The notes under the pieces: model-generated | Seen by the model: the letters and a program-made list of their open reading frames with translations, nothing else | Told to the model about the DNA's origin: nothing | Database searches by the model: none | Program-made: the position numbers and the translations under genes | Source of the DNA: an uncultured Burkholderiales bacterium | GTDB lineage: Bacteria > Pseudomonadota > Gammaproteobacteria > Burkholderiales > Burkholderiaceae_C | Length of the DNA stretch: 43,019 nucleotides | Direction of reading: 5' to 3' | Assembly: GCA_903887325.1 (NCBI GenBank) | Contig: CAISPG010000035.1 | Coordinates: 1-43,019, forward strand | Shown: piece after piece, positions 15,166 through 24,774 of the stretch | Position numbering within the stretch: the stretch's first letter is position 1 | Layout: each line of letters begins with the position of its first letter

Positions 15166-16251
15166 ATGACAGATTTTCAATATCCCCCTTACACCCGTGC
15201 CCAAGCATTGCCCGGCTTATTGCAGCAACGCATCGCCATGCTGGACGGCGCCATGGGCACCATGATTCAGCGCTTCAAACTGAATGAAGCCCAATACCGG
15301 GGCATGGGCTATGACGGCCCCGGCTCTCAGCATGAGCGCTTCAAAGACTTTCCCAGGGATGTCAAAGGCAACAACGAATTGCTCAGCCTGACCCGCCCCG
15401 ACATCATCCGCGACATACACGAAGGCTACCTCGCCGCCGGTGCCGACTTGATCGAGACCAATACCTTTGGGGCCACCACTGTGGCTCAGGCGGATTACGA
15501 CATGGCCGGTCTGGCCGTGGAAATGAACCTGGCTTCCGCGCGGATTGCCCGCGCTGCCTGTGACAAATTCTCTACCCCGGATAGACCGCGTTTTGCTGTC
15601 GGCGCCTTAGGCCCCACGCCTAAAACCGCCAGTATCAGCCCGGATGTGAACGACCCCGGCGCGCGCAACATACATTTTGAGGAGTTGCGCGTCGCTTATC
15701 TGGAGCAGGTGCGGGCGCTGGTTGAAGGCGGGGTGGACGTCTTGTTGGTGGAAACCATTTTCGACACCTTGAACGCCAAGGCGGCCTTGTTCGCCATCGA
15801 TGAATTTTTCGAGGAAAGCGGCGAGTGTCTGCCATTGATCATCAGCGGTACCGTGACCGATGCGTCCGGGCGGATTTTGAGCGGACAAACCGTCACGGCC
15901 TTCTGGCACAGCGTGCGTCACGCCAAACCGCTGGCCATAGGCCTTAATTGCGCCTTGGGCGCGGCCTTGATGCGCCCTTACATACAAGAGCTGGCCAAGG
16001 TGGCCGGTGACACCTTCATCAGCTGCTACCCGAACGCCGGTTTGCCCAACCCCATGAGCGACACCGGCTTTGATGAAACCCCGGACGTGACCAGCCGTTT
16101 GCTGCACGAGTTCGCCGCCGAGGGACTGGTGAACATTGTCGGCGGCTGCTGCGGCACGACACCCGAGCACATACGCGCCATCAGCGATGCGGTCACGCCA
16201 TTGAAACCGCGTGGCGTACACTCGGGCGGCGCTTATAAACAGGCGGCTTGA
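15166..16251 (+). CDS. metH: methionine synthase N-terminal half: homocysteine-binding methyltransferase
   Basis: This 361-residue protein corresponds to the zinc-dependent homocysteine module of cobalamin-dependent methionine synthase. The Zn ligands are visible as C262 (GLNCALG) and C328-C329 (GGCCGTT), and [10 protein letters not shown] opens the barrel. It must work with the folate/B12/reactivation protein encoded at 18079, since E. coli MetH carries both on one chain. A two-gene MetH is known in Burkholderiales, usually with the genes adjacent; here pgi on the opposite strand separates them. ATG 15166 matches the family start better than the upstream GTG at 15136. I saw no SAH-type or cobalamin-type riboswitch in the 119 bp before it. 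Confidence 0.93.
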   Translation: MTDFQYPPYTRAQALPGLLQQRIAMLDGAMGTMIQRFKLNEAQYRGMGYDGPGSQHERFKDFPRDVKGNNELLSLTRPDIIRDIHEGYLAAGADLIETNTFGATTVAQADYDMAGLAVEMNLASARIARAACDKFSTPDRPRFAVGALGPTPKTASISPDVNDPGARNIHFEELRVAYLEQVRALVEGGVDVLLVETIFDTLNAKAALFAIDEFFEESGECLPLIISGTVTDASGRILSGQTVTAFWHSVRHAKPLAIGLNCALGAALMRPYIQELAKVAGDTFISCYPNAGLPNPMSDTGFDETPDVTSRLLHEFAAEGLVNIVGGCCGTTPEHIRAISDAVTPLKPRGVHSGGAYKQAA

Positions 16252-16326
16252 AGCGGGTCATTGGCGTAAGTGCCCCGGCAGCTTCTCAGTTGAGCCCCGG
16301 GTGAGCCATATGCATCTGGCTGATGA

Positions 16327-17925
16327 TCAACCTGAGTCAGCGACGCCCTCTATCTCCAGCGCCATGGATTTGCCCAACTCCACGCCCCATTGGTCAAACG
16401 CATTGATGCCCCAGATGGCGGCCTGACAAAACACCTTGTGCTCGTAAAGCGCGATCAGCGCCCCCAGGTTGTATGGAGACAGGCTGTCCATCCACAAGGT
16501 GCTGCTGGGGATATTGCCGGAGAAGCTGCGGTGCGGAGCCAGACGTTCAGCATCCGGCGAAGACAGCCCTTCTGCCAGCAGCGCTGCCCGCGTCTCTTCC
16601 TGCGTGCGGCCTACGGCCAGTGCCTTGGCCTGGGCTTGCATATTGAGTAGCACCACGCGCTGGTGCTCTTTCGCCAGTGGCAAACCGGCATGGCCGTGGC
16701 GAACGCCGATGAAATCGACCGGCACCATTTGGCTGCCCTGGTGTAACAGCTGGAAATACGCATGCTGGCCGTCATTGCCCAAGCCGCCCCATAGCACCGG
16801 CGTGGTCGCTACTGTGCATACGCTGCCGTCTATATGCACACGTTTGCCGTTGGACTCCATGTCTTGCTGCTGCAAAAAAGCCACCAGCTTGCCCAGCGCC
16901 GAGTGGTAAGCCGCCACGTGGTGGGTGGAGGCACCTAGAAAATTGCGGTTCCATATACCTAGCAAGGCCAGGGTCAGCGGCATGTTTTCTGCTGCAGGCG
17001 CATGCAGAAAATGGCTGTCCATGGCGTGCGCGCCTTGCAGCAATTGCAGATAAGCCTCGCGGCCTATGGCCGCCGCTAACGGCAAACCGATGGCCGACCA
17101 CAGCGAATAACGACCGCCTACCCAATCCCAGACGCGGAAACAGCGCTCGCTGCTGATGCCTTGTGACTGCGCCAGTGCGGGCTTGGCGGTCACCGCCGCC
17201 AGATGCAAATGCAGATCAGCTACCGGGCAACCCGCGTCTAGCAGCCAGCGCAGTGCGGACGCGAACAAAGTCATGGTTTCCTGAGTTGTGAAGGATTTGC
17301 TTTGCACCACAAACAGCGTGTTCGCCGCGCGCAAGCCAGCCAACGTGGTGGCCAGGCTCCAGGCATCCACATTCGACACGTAATGCAAGCGCACCAGTGG
17401 CTGAGTCCATACAGCGTCTAAATGTGACAAAGCTTCTGTAGCCATGCGCGGCCCGAGGTCTGAGCCGCCAATCCCTAGATTCACCACGTCGGTGATGCGC
17501 TCGCCGCCAAAGCCGGTGCAAGCCCCGGCGCGCAGTTGTTCGGCAAAGCCGCAATACCTGTTCAGCTCGGTGCTGACGGCAGTTGAAATTTCTTTGCCCC
17601 AAGGCGGTTGGGCTTGTTCGCTCCCACGCAAAGCCACGTGAAGCACCGCGCGTTGTTCGGTCGAATTGATGGCGTCACCACGGAACATGGCTTGGGCTTG
17701 CGTCATCACGCCGGACTCTTCGGCCAGCGCCTGTAAAGCATGCATCACCTCTGCGTTGACGCGCTGGTGTGAAGCGTCCAAGCTCAATCCGGCAGCGTTG
17801 AACTGCAACTCGGCATGTCGATGCTTATCTTTCAGCAACTCACGTAACGGCGCTTGTCCTGCTTGAGCCAATGCGTGCAGTTGTTGCCAGGCCAGGCGGT
17901 GTTCAGGGCGGATGAAATGTGTCAT
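16327..17925 (-). CDS. pgi: glucose-6-phosphate isomerase
   Basis: This 532-residue cytoplasmic enzyme interconverts glucose-6-phosphate and fructose-6-phosphate. Signature motifs are present: GIGGSDLGPRM, VVQSKSFTTQET, the PGI signature around GGRYSLWSAIG, and the C-terminal FDQWGVELGK. Start ATG at 17925 gives full family length. It sits on the opposite strand between the two metH halves, convergent with the first and divergent from the second, so it is not co-transcribed with either. Its 75-bp gap with the first metH half holds nothing recognisable. Confidence 0.97.
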   Translation of the reverse strand: MTHFIRPEHRLAWQQLHALAQAGQAPLRELLKDKHRHAELQFNAAGLSLDASHQRVNAEVMHALQALAEESGVMTQAQAMFRGDAINSTEQRAVLHVALRGSEQAQPPWGKEISTAVSTELNRYCGFAEQLRAGACTGFGGERITDVVNLGIGGSDLGPRMATEALSHLDAVWTQPLVRLHYVSNVDAWSLATTLAGLRAANTLFVVQSKSFTTQETMTLFASALRWLLDAGCPVADLHLHLAAVTAKPALAQSQGISSERCFRVWDWVGGRYSLWSAIGLPLAAAIGREAYLQLLQGAHAMDSHFLHAPAAENMPLTLALLGIWNRNFLGASTHHVAAYHSALGKLVAFLQQQDMESNGKRVHIDGSVCTVATTPVLWGGLGNDGQHAYFQLLHQGSQMVPVDFIGVRHGHAGLPLAKEHQRVVLLNMQAQAKALAVGRTQEETRAALLAEGLSSPDAERLAPHRSFSGNIPSSTLWMDSLSPYNLGALIALYEHKVFCQAAIWGINAFDQWGVELGKSMALEIEGVADSG

Positions 17926-17973
17926 GGTTGTGCAATGTCAAACTGTGCCTACCTGGGGCGGCGGCGCAGACCC

Positions 17974-17979
17974 TAGAAT
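17974..17979 (+). promoter_or_regulatory. candidate -10 box for the SAH-riboswitch transcript
   Basis: TAGAAT matches the -10 consensus at five of six positions. A start point about seven bases downstream falls just before the riboswitch at 17989, which is what a riboswitch leader needs. No convincing -35 hexamer is seen at standard spacing, so confidence is limited. Confidence 0.4.
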
Positions 17980-17988
17980 AAGGCAAAT

Positions 17989-18075
17989 CCCAAGGAGCGT
18001 TGCAGCTTTCCACAAAGCCAGGCTTGGGACTTTTCTTCGCAACGACGCTCACCTGTTTCGCATCCACCAGGTGAG
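17989..18075 (+). promoter_or_regulatory. S-adenosylhomocysteine (SAH) riboswitch with translational expression platform
   Basis: The aptamer spans 17989-18050. P1 pairs CCCAAG (17989-17994) with CTTGGG (18023-18028). The P2 hairpin pairs GCTTT (18005-18009) with AAAGC (18014-18018). The P4 pseudoknot pairs GAGCG plus TTGC (17995-18003) with GCAA (18039-18042) and CGCTC (18046-18050). The invariant AGGAGCG, CCAGGCT and AACGACGCTC-type blocks match the SAH family. Downstream, CTCACCTG (18048-18055) pairs perfectly with CAGGTGAG (18068-18075), which contains the metH Shine-Dalgarno. That 8-bp blocker shares CTC (18048-18050) with P4, so SAH binding should free the ribosome site: an ON switch. 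An RF01057 covariance hit is the test. Confidence 0.92.
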
Positions 18076-18078
18076 TCT

Positions 18079-20919
18079 ATGAATACCGCATCCCGCACCG
18101 TCCCGTCCATGAAGCTCTCAGGCTTAGAGCCTGTGTTGATTCGTTCCAGCCAATCGCATGGCACCGAACAAGACAACAATGACGGGCTGGGCACGCAGCC
18201 GCAAGCCACCTTCGTCAACATCGGCGAGCGTACCAACGTTACCGGCTCCAAAGCCTTTGCCCGCATGATTTTGAACGGCGAGTATGAGCAAGCCTTGGCG
18301 GTGGCGCGTCAGCAAGTAGAAAACGGTGCGCAAATCATCGACATCAATATGGACGAGGCCATGCTGGATAGCCAAGCGGCGATGGTGCGTTTTTTAAATT
18401 TGATTGCGTCTGAACCTGACATTGCCCGCGTGCCCATCATGATCGACAGCTCTAAGTGGTCGGTGATTGAAGCAGGTTTGCGCTGCATACAAGGCAAGGG
18501 CATTGTGAATTCCATCAGCATGAAAGAAGGCTTGGATGAATTCAAGCGCCAAGCCAAACTCATCAAGCGCTATGGCGCAGCAGCTGTGGTGATGGCCTTC
18601 GATGAGCAAGGTCAGGCCGACACCTACAAACGCAAAGTAGAGATTTGCGAACGCGCTTACCGTGTGCTGGTCGACGAAGTCGGGTTTTCGCCGGAAGACA
18701 TCATTTTTGACCCGAATATTTTTGCCCTCGCAACAGGCATCGAAGAACACGACAACTACGCGGTGGACTTCATCGAAGCCACGCGTTGGATCAAACAGAA
18801 CTTGCCCGGCGCAAAGGTGAGTGGCGGCGTGTCGAATGTGTCGTTTAGCTTTCGCGGCAACGACCCGGTGCGCGAAGCCATACACACGGTGTTTTTGTAC
18901 CACGCTATTCAAGCCGGTATGGACATGGGCATAGTGAACGCAGGCATGGTCGGTGTGTACGACGACTTAGAGCCGGTGTTGCGCGAGCGTGTGGAAGACG
19001 TGGTGCTCAATCGCACACCGCAATACAAAGATGGCGAAGAACGTTTGAGCCCGGGCGAGCGCTTGATTGAGATTGCAGAAAACGCCAAAGGCGCGGCCAG
19101 AGACGACAGCGCCAAACTCGCTTGGCGCGGCACGCCCGAGGCACCGGTGGCGGTGGCCCAGCGATTGAGTCACGCATTGGTGCACGGCATCACCGACTTC
19201 ATCACGGTGGACACCGAAGAGGCTTACCAGGAAACTTTGGTGAAAGGCGGGCGGCCTTTGCATGTGATCGAAGGACCGTTGATGGACGGCATGAACGTCG
19301 TGGGCGATTTGTTCGGCCAGGGCAAGATGTTTTTGCCTCAGGTGGTGAAAAGCGCGCGCGTGATGAAGCAAGCGGTCGCGCATTTGATTCCCTATATTGA
19401 AGAAGAAAAACGCCAGCAGGAAGCCGCCGGTGAAGAGGTGAAAACCAAAGGCAAGATTGTGATAGCCACGGTCAAAGGTGATGTGCACGATATCGGCAAA
19501 AACATCGTCACCGTGGTGCTTCAATGCAATAACTTTGATGTGGTCAACATGGGCGTGATGGTCGCCTGCCACGACATCCTCGCGCGCGCCAAAGTAGAAG
19601 GCGCAGACATCATCGGCTTGTCAGGCCTCATCACACCGTCGCTGGAAGAAATGCAGTACGTCGCCAGTGAAATGCAGAAGGACGATTACTTTCGCATGCG
19701 CAAAATTCCTTTGTTGATTGGCGGCGCGACATGCAGCCGGGTGCACACCGCCGTGAAGATTGCGCCGCATTACGAAGGCCCGGTGGTCTATGTACCGGAC
19801 GCATCGCGTAGCGTCGGTGTGGCGCAAGGCTTGCTGAGCGACCAGGCGGCGCAATTCATCGCCGAGCTGAATGCAGACTACGACAAAGTGCGCACCCAAC
19901 ACGCGAACAAAAAACAAACTCCCTTGTTGCCGCTGGCCAAAGCGCGCGCGAATGCGGCCAAGCTGGATTGGTCAAGTTACCAAGCCAGTCAGCCGCGTTT
20001 TATTGGTAAGCGCCTGTTTAAAAATTTCGATCTGGCCGAGTTGGAAACCTATATCGACTGGGGTCCGTTTTTCCAAACATGGGATTTGGCTGGCCCCTTC
20101 CCCGCCATATTGAAAGACGAAGTGGTGGGCACCGAAGCGCAACGTGTGTTCAGCGATGGCAAGCGCATGTTGAAGCGATTGGTGGAAGGCCGTTGGTTGA
20201 ATGCGCATGGCGTGGTGGGTTTGTACCCGGCCAACAGCGTGGGCGACGACATCGTGTTGTGGACCGATGAAACACGCACACAACGCGCCATGACTTGGTG
20301 CGGCTTGCGTCAGCAAACCGAAAAGCCGGTGCATGATGGCGTGCAAAACCCGAACCGTTGTTTGTCGGATTTTGTCGCGCCCTTCACAGACGCGAATGGC
20401 CAACCCACCGGCTACAAAGACTATGTCGGCGTTTTCGCCGTCACCTCTGGTTTAGGTGTCGAAGCCAAAGAAAAATATTTCATGGACGACCATGACGACT
20501 ACAGCGCCATCATGCTCAAAGCTTTGGCAGACCGCTTGGCAGAAGCCTTCGCCGAATGCATGCATGCGCGTGTGCGGCGCGACCTGTGGGGCTATGCCGC
20601 CGGCGAGCAACTTAGCACTGAAGAATTGGTGAAAGAAAAATACCAAGGCATACGCCCCGCACCGGGCTACCCGGCGTGCCCGGACCACAGCGTGAAACGC
20701 GCGATGTTCGAGTTATTGCAATGCCAGGACATTGGCATGACCTTGACCGACAGTTTGGCCATGACACCAGCGGCCAGCGTCAGCGGTTTTTACATTGGCC
20801 ACCCGGATGCGTGTTATTTCAATGTCGGGCGCATTGGCGACGATCAGGTGCAAGACTTGGCACAGCGCCAAGGCGTGGCAGAAAAAGATTTGCTTAGGTT
20901 GCTGGCGCCGAATCTGTAA
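18079..20919 (+). CDS. metH: methionine synthase C-terminal half: folate, cobalamin and reactivation domains
   Basis: This 946-residue protein carries the rest of cobalamin-dependent methionine synthase. The pterin-binding domain begins at about residue 44 ([13 protein letters not shown]). The B12 cap and Rossmann domain contain DVHDIGKN with the cobalt-ligating His at about 470, then [13 protein letters not shown]-binding reactivation domain ends with [12 protein letters not shown] near 870. It lacks the homocysteine module, supplied by the protein at 15166. ATG 18079 follows AGGTGAG; a later Met (residue 11, MKLSGLEP) fits the family start too. Translation should be controlled by the SAH riboswitch directly upstream, making it rise when SAH builds up and the methyl cycle needs turnover. 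Confidence 0.96.
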   Translation: MNTASRTVPSMKLSGLEPVLIRSSQSHGTEQDNNDGLGTQPQATFVNIGERTNVTGSKAFARMILNGEYEQALAVARQQVENGAQIIDINMDEAMLDSQAAMVRFLNLIASEPDIARVPIMIDSSKWSVIEAGLRCIQGKGIVNSISMKEGLDEFKRQAKLIKRYGAAAVVMAFDEQGQADTYKRKVEICERAYRVLVDEVGFSPEDIIFDPNIFALATGIEEHDNYAVDFIEATRWIKQNLPGAKVSGGVSNVSFSFRGNDPVREAIHTVFLYHAIQAGMDMGIVNAGMVGVYDDLEPVLRERVEDVVLNRTPQYKDGEERLSPGERLIEIAENAKGAARDDSAKLAWRGTPEAPVAVAQRLSHALVHGITDFITVDTEEAYQETLVKGGRPLHVIEGPLMDGMNVVGDLFGQGKMFLPQVVKSARVMKQAVAHLIPYIEEEKRQQEAAGEEVKTKGKIVIATVKGDVHDIGKNIVTVVLQCNNFDVVNMGVMVACHDILARAKVEGADIIGLSGLITPSLEEMQYVASEMQKDDYFRMRKIPLLIGGATCSRVHTAVKIAPHYEGPVVYVPDASRSVGVAQGLLSDQAAQFIAELNADYDKVRTQHANKKQTPLLPLAKARANAAKLDWSSYQASQPRFIGKRLFKNFDLAELETYIDWGPFFQTWDLAGPFPAILKDEVVGTEAQRVFSDGKRMLKRLVEGRWLNAHGVVGLYPANSVGDDIVLWTDETRTQRAMTWCGLRQQTEKPVHDGVQNPNRCLSDFVAPFTDANGQPTGYKDYVGVFAVTSGLGVEAKEKYFMDDHDDYSAIMLKALADRLAEAFAECMHARVRRDLWGYAAGEQLSTEELVKEKYQGIRPAPGYPACPDHSVKRAMFELLQCQDIGMTLTDSLAMTPAASVSGFYIGHPDACYFNVGRIGDDQVQDLAQRQGVAEKDLLRLLAPNL

Positions 20920-21000
20920 TGCAGTTGTGACTAATTACCCCGGACTCAGATCAGTGATTCACGGCCAACAGACTTATTTGACAACTTATGGAGTTGAAGT

Positions 21001-21031
21001 AAAAAAACCACCCGGCTTGCACCGGGTGGTT
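21001..21031 (-). terminator. rho-independent terminator of glnK-amtB
   Basis: A perfect 10-bp stem (AACCACCCGG, 21006-21015, with CCGGGTGGTT, 21022-21031) encloses a 6-nt loop. Read on the minus strand it is followed by seven T residues, so it ends transcripts arriving from the amtB gene. The remainder of 20920-21062 shows nothing else recognisable. Confidence 0.9.
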
Positions 21032-21062
21032 GTCAGTGGCGTTAGTTGTGATCTAGGAATAG

Positions 21063-22532
21063 TTATCTGTGATAAGCGGTTTCGCCATGGCTGCTGATGT
21101 CCAGGCCTTCGCGCTCTTCTTCTTCGCTGACGCGCAGACCGATCACGATATCAACCAGTTTGTAGGCTATCAGTGAAACCACGCCGGACCAGACGATGGT
21201 GGTGATGACGGCTTGCAACTGAATCCAAACTTGGCCGCCGATAGAGTAATCAGGGCTGACCGCATTGGCCACATAGTCATAGATACCTGTGCCACCCAGT
21301 GAAGGTGCGGCGAACACGCCGGTCAACAAAGCGCCGACGATACCGCCGACACCGTGCACACCGAACACGTCCAGGCTGTCGTCAGCGCCGAGCATGCGTT
21401 TCAAGCCGTTGACACCCCACAGACACAACAGACCAGCAACCAAACCGATGACGATCGCACCCATGGGTCCAACGAAACCGCAAGCCGGTGTGATGGCGAC
21501 CAGACCCGCCACTGCGCCGGAGGCCGCGCCCAACATAGAGGCTTTGCCTTTGCTCAGTGCTTCACCGGCCATCCAGGCGAGTGTGGCCATGGCAGTCGCA
21601 ACCAAGGTGTTCATGAATGCAAGTGCAGCAACACCGTTGGCTTCCAGGTTGGAACCGGCGTTGAAACCGAACCAGCCCACCCACAGCAATGCGGCACCGA
21701 CCATGGTCAATGTCAGGCTGTGAGGCGCCATGGATTCTTTGCCATAGCCCAGGCGTTTGCCGACCATGTAAGCACCGATCAAACCGGCAACCGCTGCGTT
21801 GATGTGCACCACGGTGCCGCCTGCGAAGTCGAGTGCGCCTTTGGCCCACAACCAGCCGGCAGCGGCAGTGACTTTTTCCAGTGAAGCAGCGTCAGTGATG
21901 GCGTCAGGACCGTCCCAATACCAGACCATGTGCGCGACCGGCAAATAACTGAAGGTGAACCACAGTGCGCAAAACAGCAACACGGCAGAAAACTTCATGC
22001 GTTCGGCAAACGAGCCGACGATCAGCGTACAAGTGATGGCAGCGAAGGTGGCTTGGAAAGCCACAAACGTCAACTCGGGGATGACCACGCCTTTGCTGAA
22101 GGTGGCGGCTACCGAGTCAGGTGTGATGCCTTTGAGGAAGAGTTTGTCCAGCGAGCCGAAGAACGGATTGGAGGCTGAGAAGGCGATGGTGTAGCCATAC
22201 AAAGTCCACAACACATAAATCAGTGCGGTGACCACAAACACCTGCATCAGCACGGACAACATGTTTTTGGAGCGGACCAGGCCGCCGTAGAACAAGGCCA
22301 GACCGGGGATGGTCATCAGAATCACCAAGATGGTGGCGACTGTCATCCAGGCGGTATCGCCTTTGTTGGGCACAGGTGCGGGTGCAGCTTCAGCAGCAGG
22401 GGCCGCCGCCGGGGCTTCAGCAGCAGCAGCGGCCGCAGCCGCAGGTTTGGCGGGCGCGTCTTCGGCCATGGTCACGCCCGAGGCGAAGACCAGACCCAGG
22501 CCCAGGGCCAGCGTGGCTAGGAGTTTTTTCAT
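21063..22532 (-). CDS. amtB: ammonium transporter AmtB with signal peptide (second copy)
   Basis: This is a 489-residue Amt channel. ATG 22532 gives a cleavable signal peptide (MKKLLATLALGLGLVFASG, then TMA-E) followed by an Ala/Pro-rich linker to about residue 55. The 11-helix core follows, with pore histidines in DFAGGTVVH and DVFGVHGVGG. The longer frame to 22598 adds 22 residues without export character. It lies 22 bp after glnK on the same strand, the classic glnK-amtB operon in which PII blocks the channel when nitrogen is plentiful. The C-terminal IGLRVSEEEEREGLD is the cytoplasmic region that contacts GlnK. A strong terminator follows. Confidence 0.97.
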   Translation of the reverse strand: MKKLLATLALGLGLVFASGVTMAEDAPAKPAAAAAAAAEAPAAAPAAEAAPAPVPNKGDTAWMTVATILVILMTIPGLALFYGGLVRSKNMLSVLMQVFVVTALIYVLWTLYGYTIAFSASNPFFGSLDKLFLKGITPDSVAATFSKGVVIPELTFVAFQATFAAITCTLIVGSFAERMKFSAVLLFCALWFTFSYLPVAHMVWYWDGPDAITDAASLEKVTAAAGWLWAKGALDFAGGTVVHINAAVAGLIGAYMVGKRLGYGKESMAPHSLTLTMVGAALLWVGWFGFNAGSNLEANGVAALAFMNTLVATAMATLAWMAGEALSKGKASMLGAASGAVAGLVAITPACGFVGPMGAIVIGLVAGLLCLWGVNGLKRMLGADDSLDVFGVHGVGGIVGALLTGVFAAPSLGGTGIYDYVANAVSPDYSIGGQVWIQLQAVITTIVWSGVVSLIAYKLVDIVIGLRVSEEEEREGLDISSHGETAYHR

Positions 22533-22554
22533 GGTGAGTATCCTTATCTGTGAA

Positions 22555-22965
<411 letters not shown>

Positions 22966-22967
22966 TT

Positions 22968-22983
22968 AGCAGTCTCTGTGCCA
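22968..22983 (-). promoter_or_regulatory. sigma-54 promoter of glnK-amtB
   Basis: On the minus strand this reads TGGCACAGAGACTGCT. The -24 block TGGCAC is perfect and the -12 block CTGC-T has one change from TTGC, with exactly correct spacing. It would start transcription about 65 nt before the glnK ATG. With the GCACCA repeats farther upstream it makes an NtrC/RpoN-type nitrogen-starvation promoter likely. Confidence 0.82.
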
Positions 22984-23044
22984 AGCAGAATTCACAGACA
23001 AAGCGCACGAAGCAAGGGCTTGTTCAATGGAAAAGCCCAGGAAG

Positions 23045-23089
23045 CGCACCAAATAAAGGCGAAGCTGCGTCGAAAAACGCACCAAATAA
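23045..23089 (-). promoter_or_regulatory. paired GCACCA repeats, probable NtrC-type enhancer sites
   Basis: CGCACCAAATAA occurs at 23045-23056 and again at 23078-23089, 33 bp apart (about three helical turns). The same 12-mer lies at 1773-1784 upstream of the other amt gene, with a shorter CGCACCA 22 bp away (about two turns). GCACCA is the NtrC half-site, although the matching TGGTGC half is poor here. Both regions also contain AGGGCTTGTT (1810-1819 and 23015-23024). The repeats lie 60-120 bp upstream of the sigma-54 element, as enhancer sites do. Two ATGCAAAA repeats at about 23098 and 23120 belong nearer to comM and are unexplained. Confidence 0.6.
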
Positions 23090-23138
23090 GTGAGCTTATG
23101 CAAAACGAAGATTAACCTATGCAAAAAGAGAACAAATA

Positions 23139-24671
23139 ATGGGGTATGCACAAATTCACACTTGCACGGTTTTGGGCTTAAAAGCACCGGCTGTCACCGT
23201 CGAGGTGCACTTGGCCAATGGTTTGCCGAACTTTGCACTGGTCGGGCTGGCAGACACCGAGGTGCGTGAGGCTCGCGAGCGGGTGCGTTCAGCCATATTA
23301 AATAGCGGTCTGGAGTTTCCCAGCAACAAACGCATCATCGTCAACCTGGCCCCGGCCGATTTGCCCAAGGAGTCCGGCCGTTTCGATTTGCCTATCGCCG
23401 TAGGAATTCTGGCGGCCAGCGAGCAGCTGGATGGACAAGCGGTGCAGCAGCATGTGTTCGCGGGTGAGTTGTCCTTGTCGGGTGAATTAAAACCAGTGCG
23501 CGGCGCCTTGGCCATGGCCTTGGGTTTGCAAGCCAACAAAACTGACTTGGCCTGGGTATTGCCGCCGGGCAGCGCCGAAGAAGCCGCCTTGTTGCCGGAT
23601 GCGCGCGTTTACCGGGCACAGCATTTGCGCGACGTGGTGCAAGCCTTTGCATTGCCCGGCCAGCAGACACCAGAAGGAGATAGCGGCTGGTCACGTGTGT
23701 TGCCGGGTGACAAGCCGGCGCATAACAGTCCTGACGATCAGCTCGATTTACAGCAAGTGCGTGGCCAAGCCGCGCCCAAGCGGGCGCTGGAAATCGCGGC
23801 TGCCGGTGGTCATAGCGTGTTGCTGATCGGCCCGCCCGGTAGCGGTAAATCTATGCTGGCGCAACGGCTGGCAGGAATACTCCCGGCCTTGAACCGGCAA
23901 CAAGCGTTGGAGTCCGCCGCCATGCTCAGTTTGGCCGGACAGTTTCATCCCGCACGCTGGGCGCGCCGCGCTTACCGGCACCCGCACCACAGCGCCACCA
24001 TGGCGGCGCTGGTCGGCGGCGGATCGCCACCACGACCGGGTGAAATTTCGCTGGCGCACCACGGCTTGCTGTTTCTTGATGAACTGCCTGAATATTCGCG
24101 GCTGGCGTTAGAGGCTTTGCGCGAACCTTTGGAAAACGGCCGCATCAGTTTGTCGCGCGCCAGGCACCAGGCCGAGTTTCCGGCGCAATTCCAATTGATC
24201 GCTGCCATGAACCCCTGTCCCTGCGGCTACCTGGGTTCAAAGCAACCGGCTTGCCGTTGTGCGCCGGAACAAGTGGCGCGTTACCAGGGAAAACTCAGCG
24301 GTCCGCTGTTAGACCGCATCGACATGCAAGTGCATGTACCCGCTTTGCCGACGGACTTGCTGATGCAGTCAGCGCAAGGGGAAAGCAGCGCCAGCGTGCA
24401 AGCGCGCTGTCAACAAGCGCACGAGCGCGCCTTGAGCCTGCGCGGCGTCAGCAACCAAGCCCTGAGTGCAGCGCAGTTGCAGGCGCTGAAAATACAAGCG
24501 CAGGCGCAGCAGCATGTGCAGCAGCAGGCGGCGCGCCATGGCTGGTCGGCGCGCGCAGTGCACCGGGTGTTGCGCGTGGCGCAAACCATTGCTGATTTGG
24601 CGCAGGCCGAGGAAATTGAATTGGCGCACGTGATGCAGGCCATGCATTTCAGAATGGCGCTGCAACCATGA
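23139..24671 (+). CDS. comM: ComM / YifB-type Mg-chelatase-like AAA+ ATPase
   Basis: This 510-residue protein has an N-terminal Lon-protease-like ChlI domain (about 20-140), a Mg-chelatase AAA+ core with Walker A GPPGSGKS at 231-238 and Walker B LLFLDE at 310-315, a C4-like CPCGYLG...CRC segment, and a C-terminal Mg_chelatase_C helix bundle. ComM is a hexameric helicase that extends branch migration during natural transformation; homologues also occur in non-competent species. Start ATG 23139 has only a weak Shine-Dalgarno. It is divergent from glnK and the 245-bp gap is shared by both promoters. Confidence 0.93.
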   Translation: MGYAQIHTCTVLGLKAPAVTVEVHLANGLPNFALVGLADTEVREARERVRSAILNSGLEFPSNKRIIVNLAPADLPKESGRFDLPIAVGILAASEQLDGQAVQQHVFAGELSLSGELKPVRGALAMALGLQANKTDLAWVLPPGSAEEAALLPDARVYRAQHLRDVVQAFALPGQQTPEGDSGWSRVLPGDKPAHNSPDDQLDLQQVRGQAAPKRALEIAAAGGHSVLLIGPPGSGKSMLAQRLAGILPALNRQQALESAAMLSLAGQFHPARWARRAYRHPHHSATMAALVGGGSPPRPGEISLAHHGLLFLDELPEYSRLALEALREPLENGRISLSRARHQAEFPAQFQLIAAMNPCPCGYLGSKQPACRCAPEQVARYQGKLSGPLLDRIDMQVHVPALPTDLLMQSAQGESSASVQARCQQAHERALSLRGVSNQALSAAQLQALKIQAQAQQHVQQQAARHGWSARAVHRVLRVAQTIADLAQAEEIELAHVMQAMHFRMALQP

Positions 24672-24774
24672 AGACACAGCGGCCGACCAGAGCTTAAATT
24701 TCTGGGAAGATGCGAAACACCTAACTGCCCGGCATTGACAGCCGCCGGCTTTTACAACGTATCAAGGAACAGAC

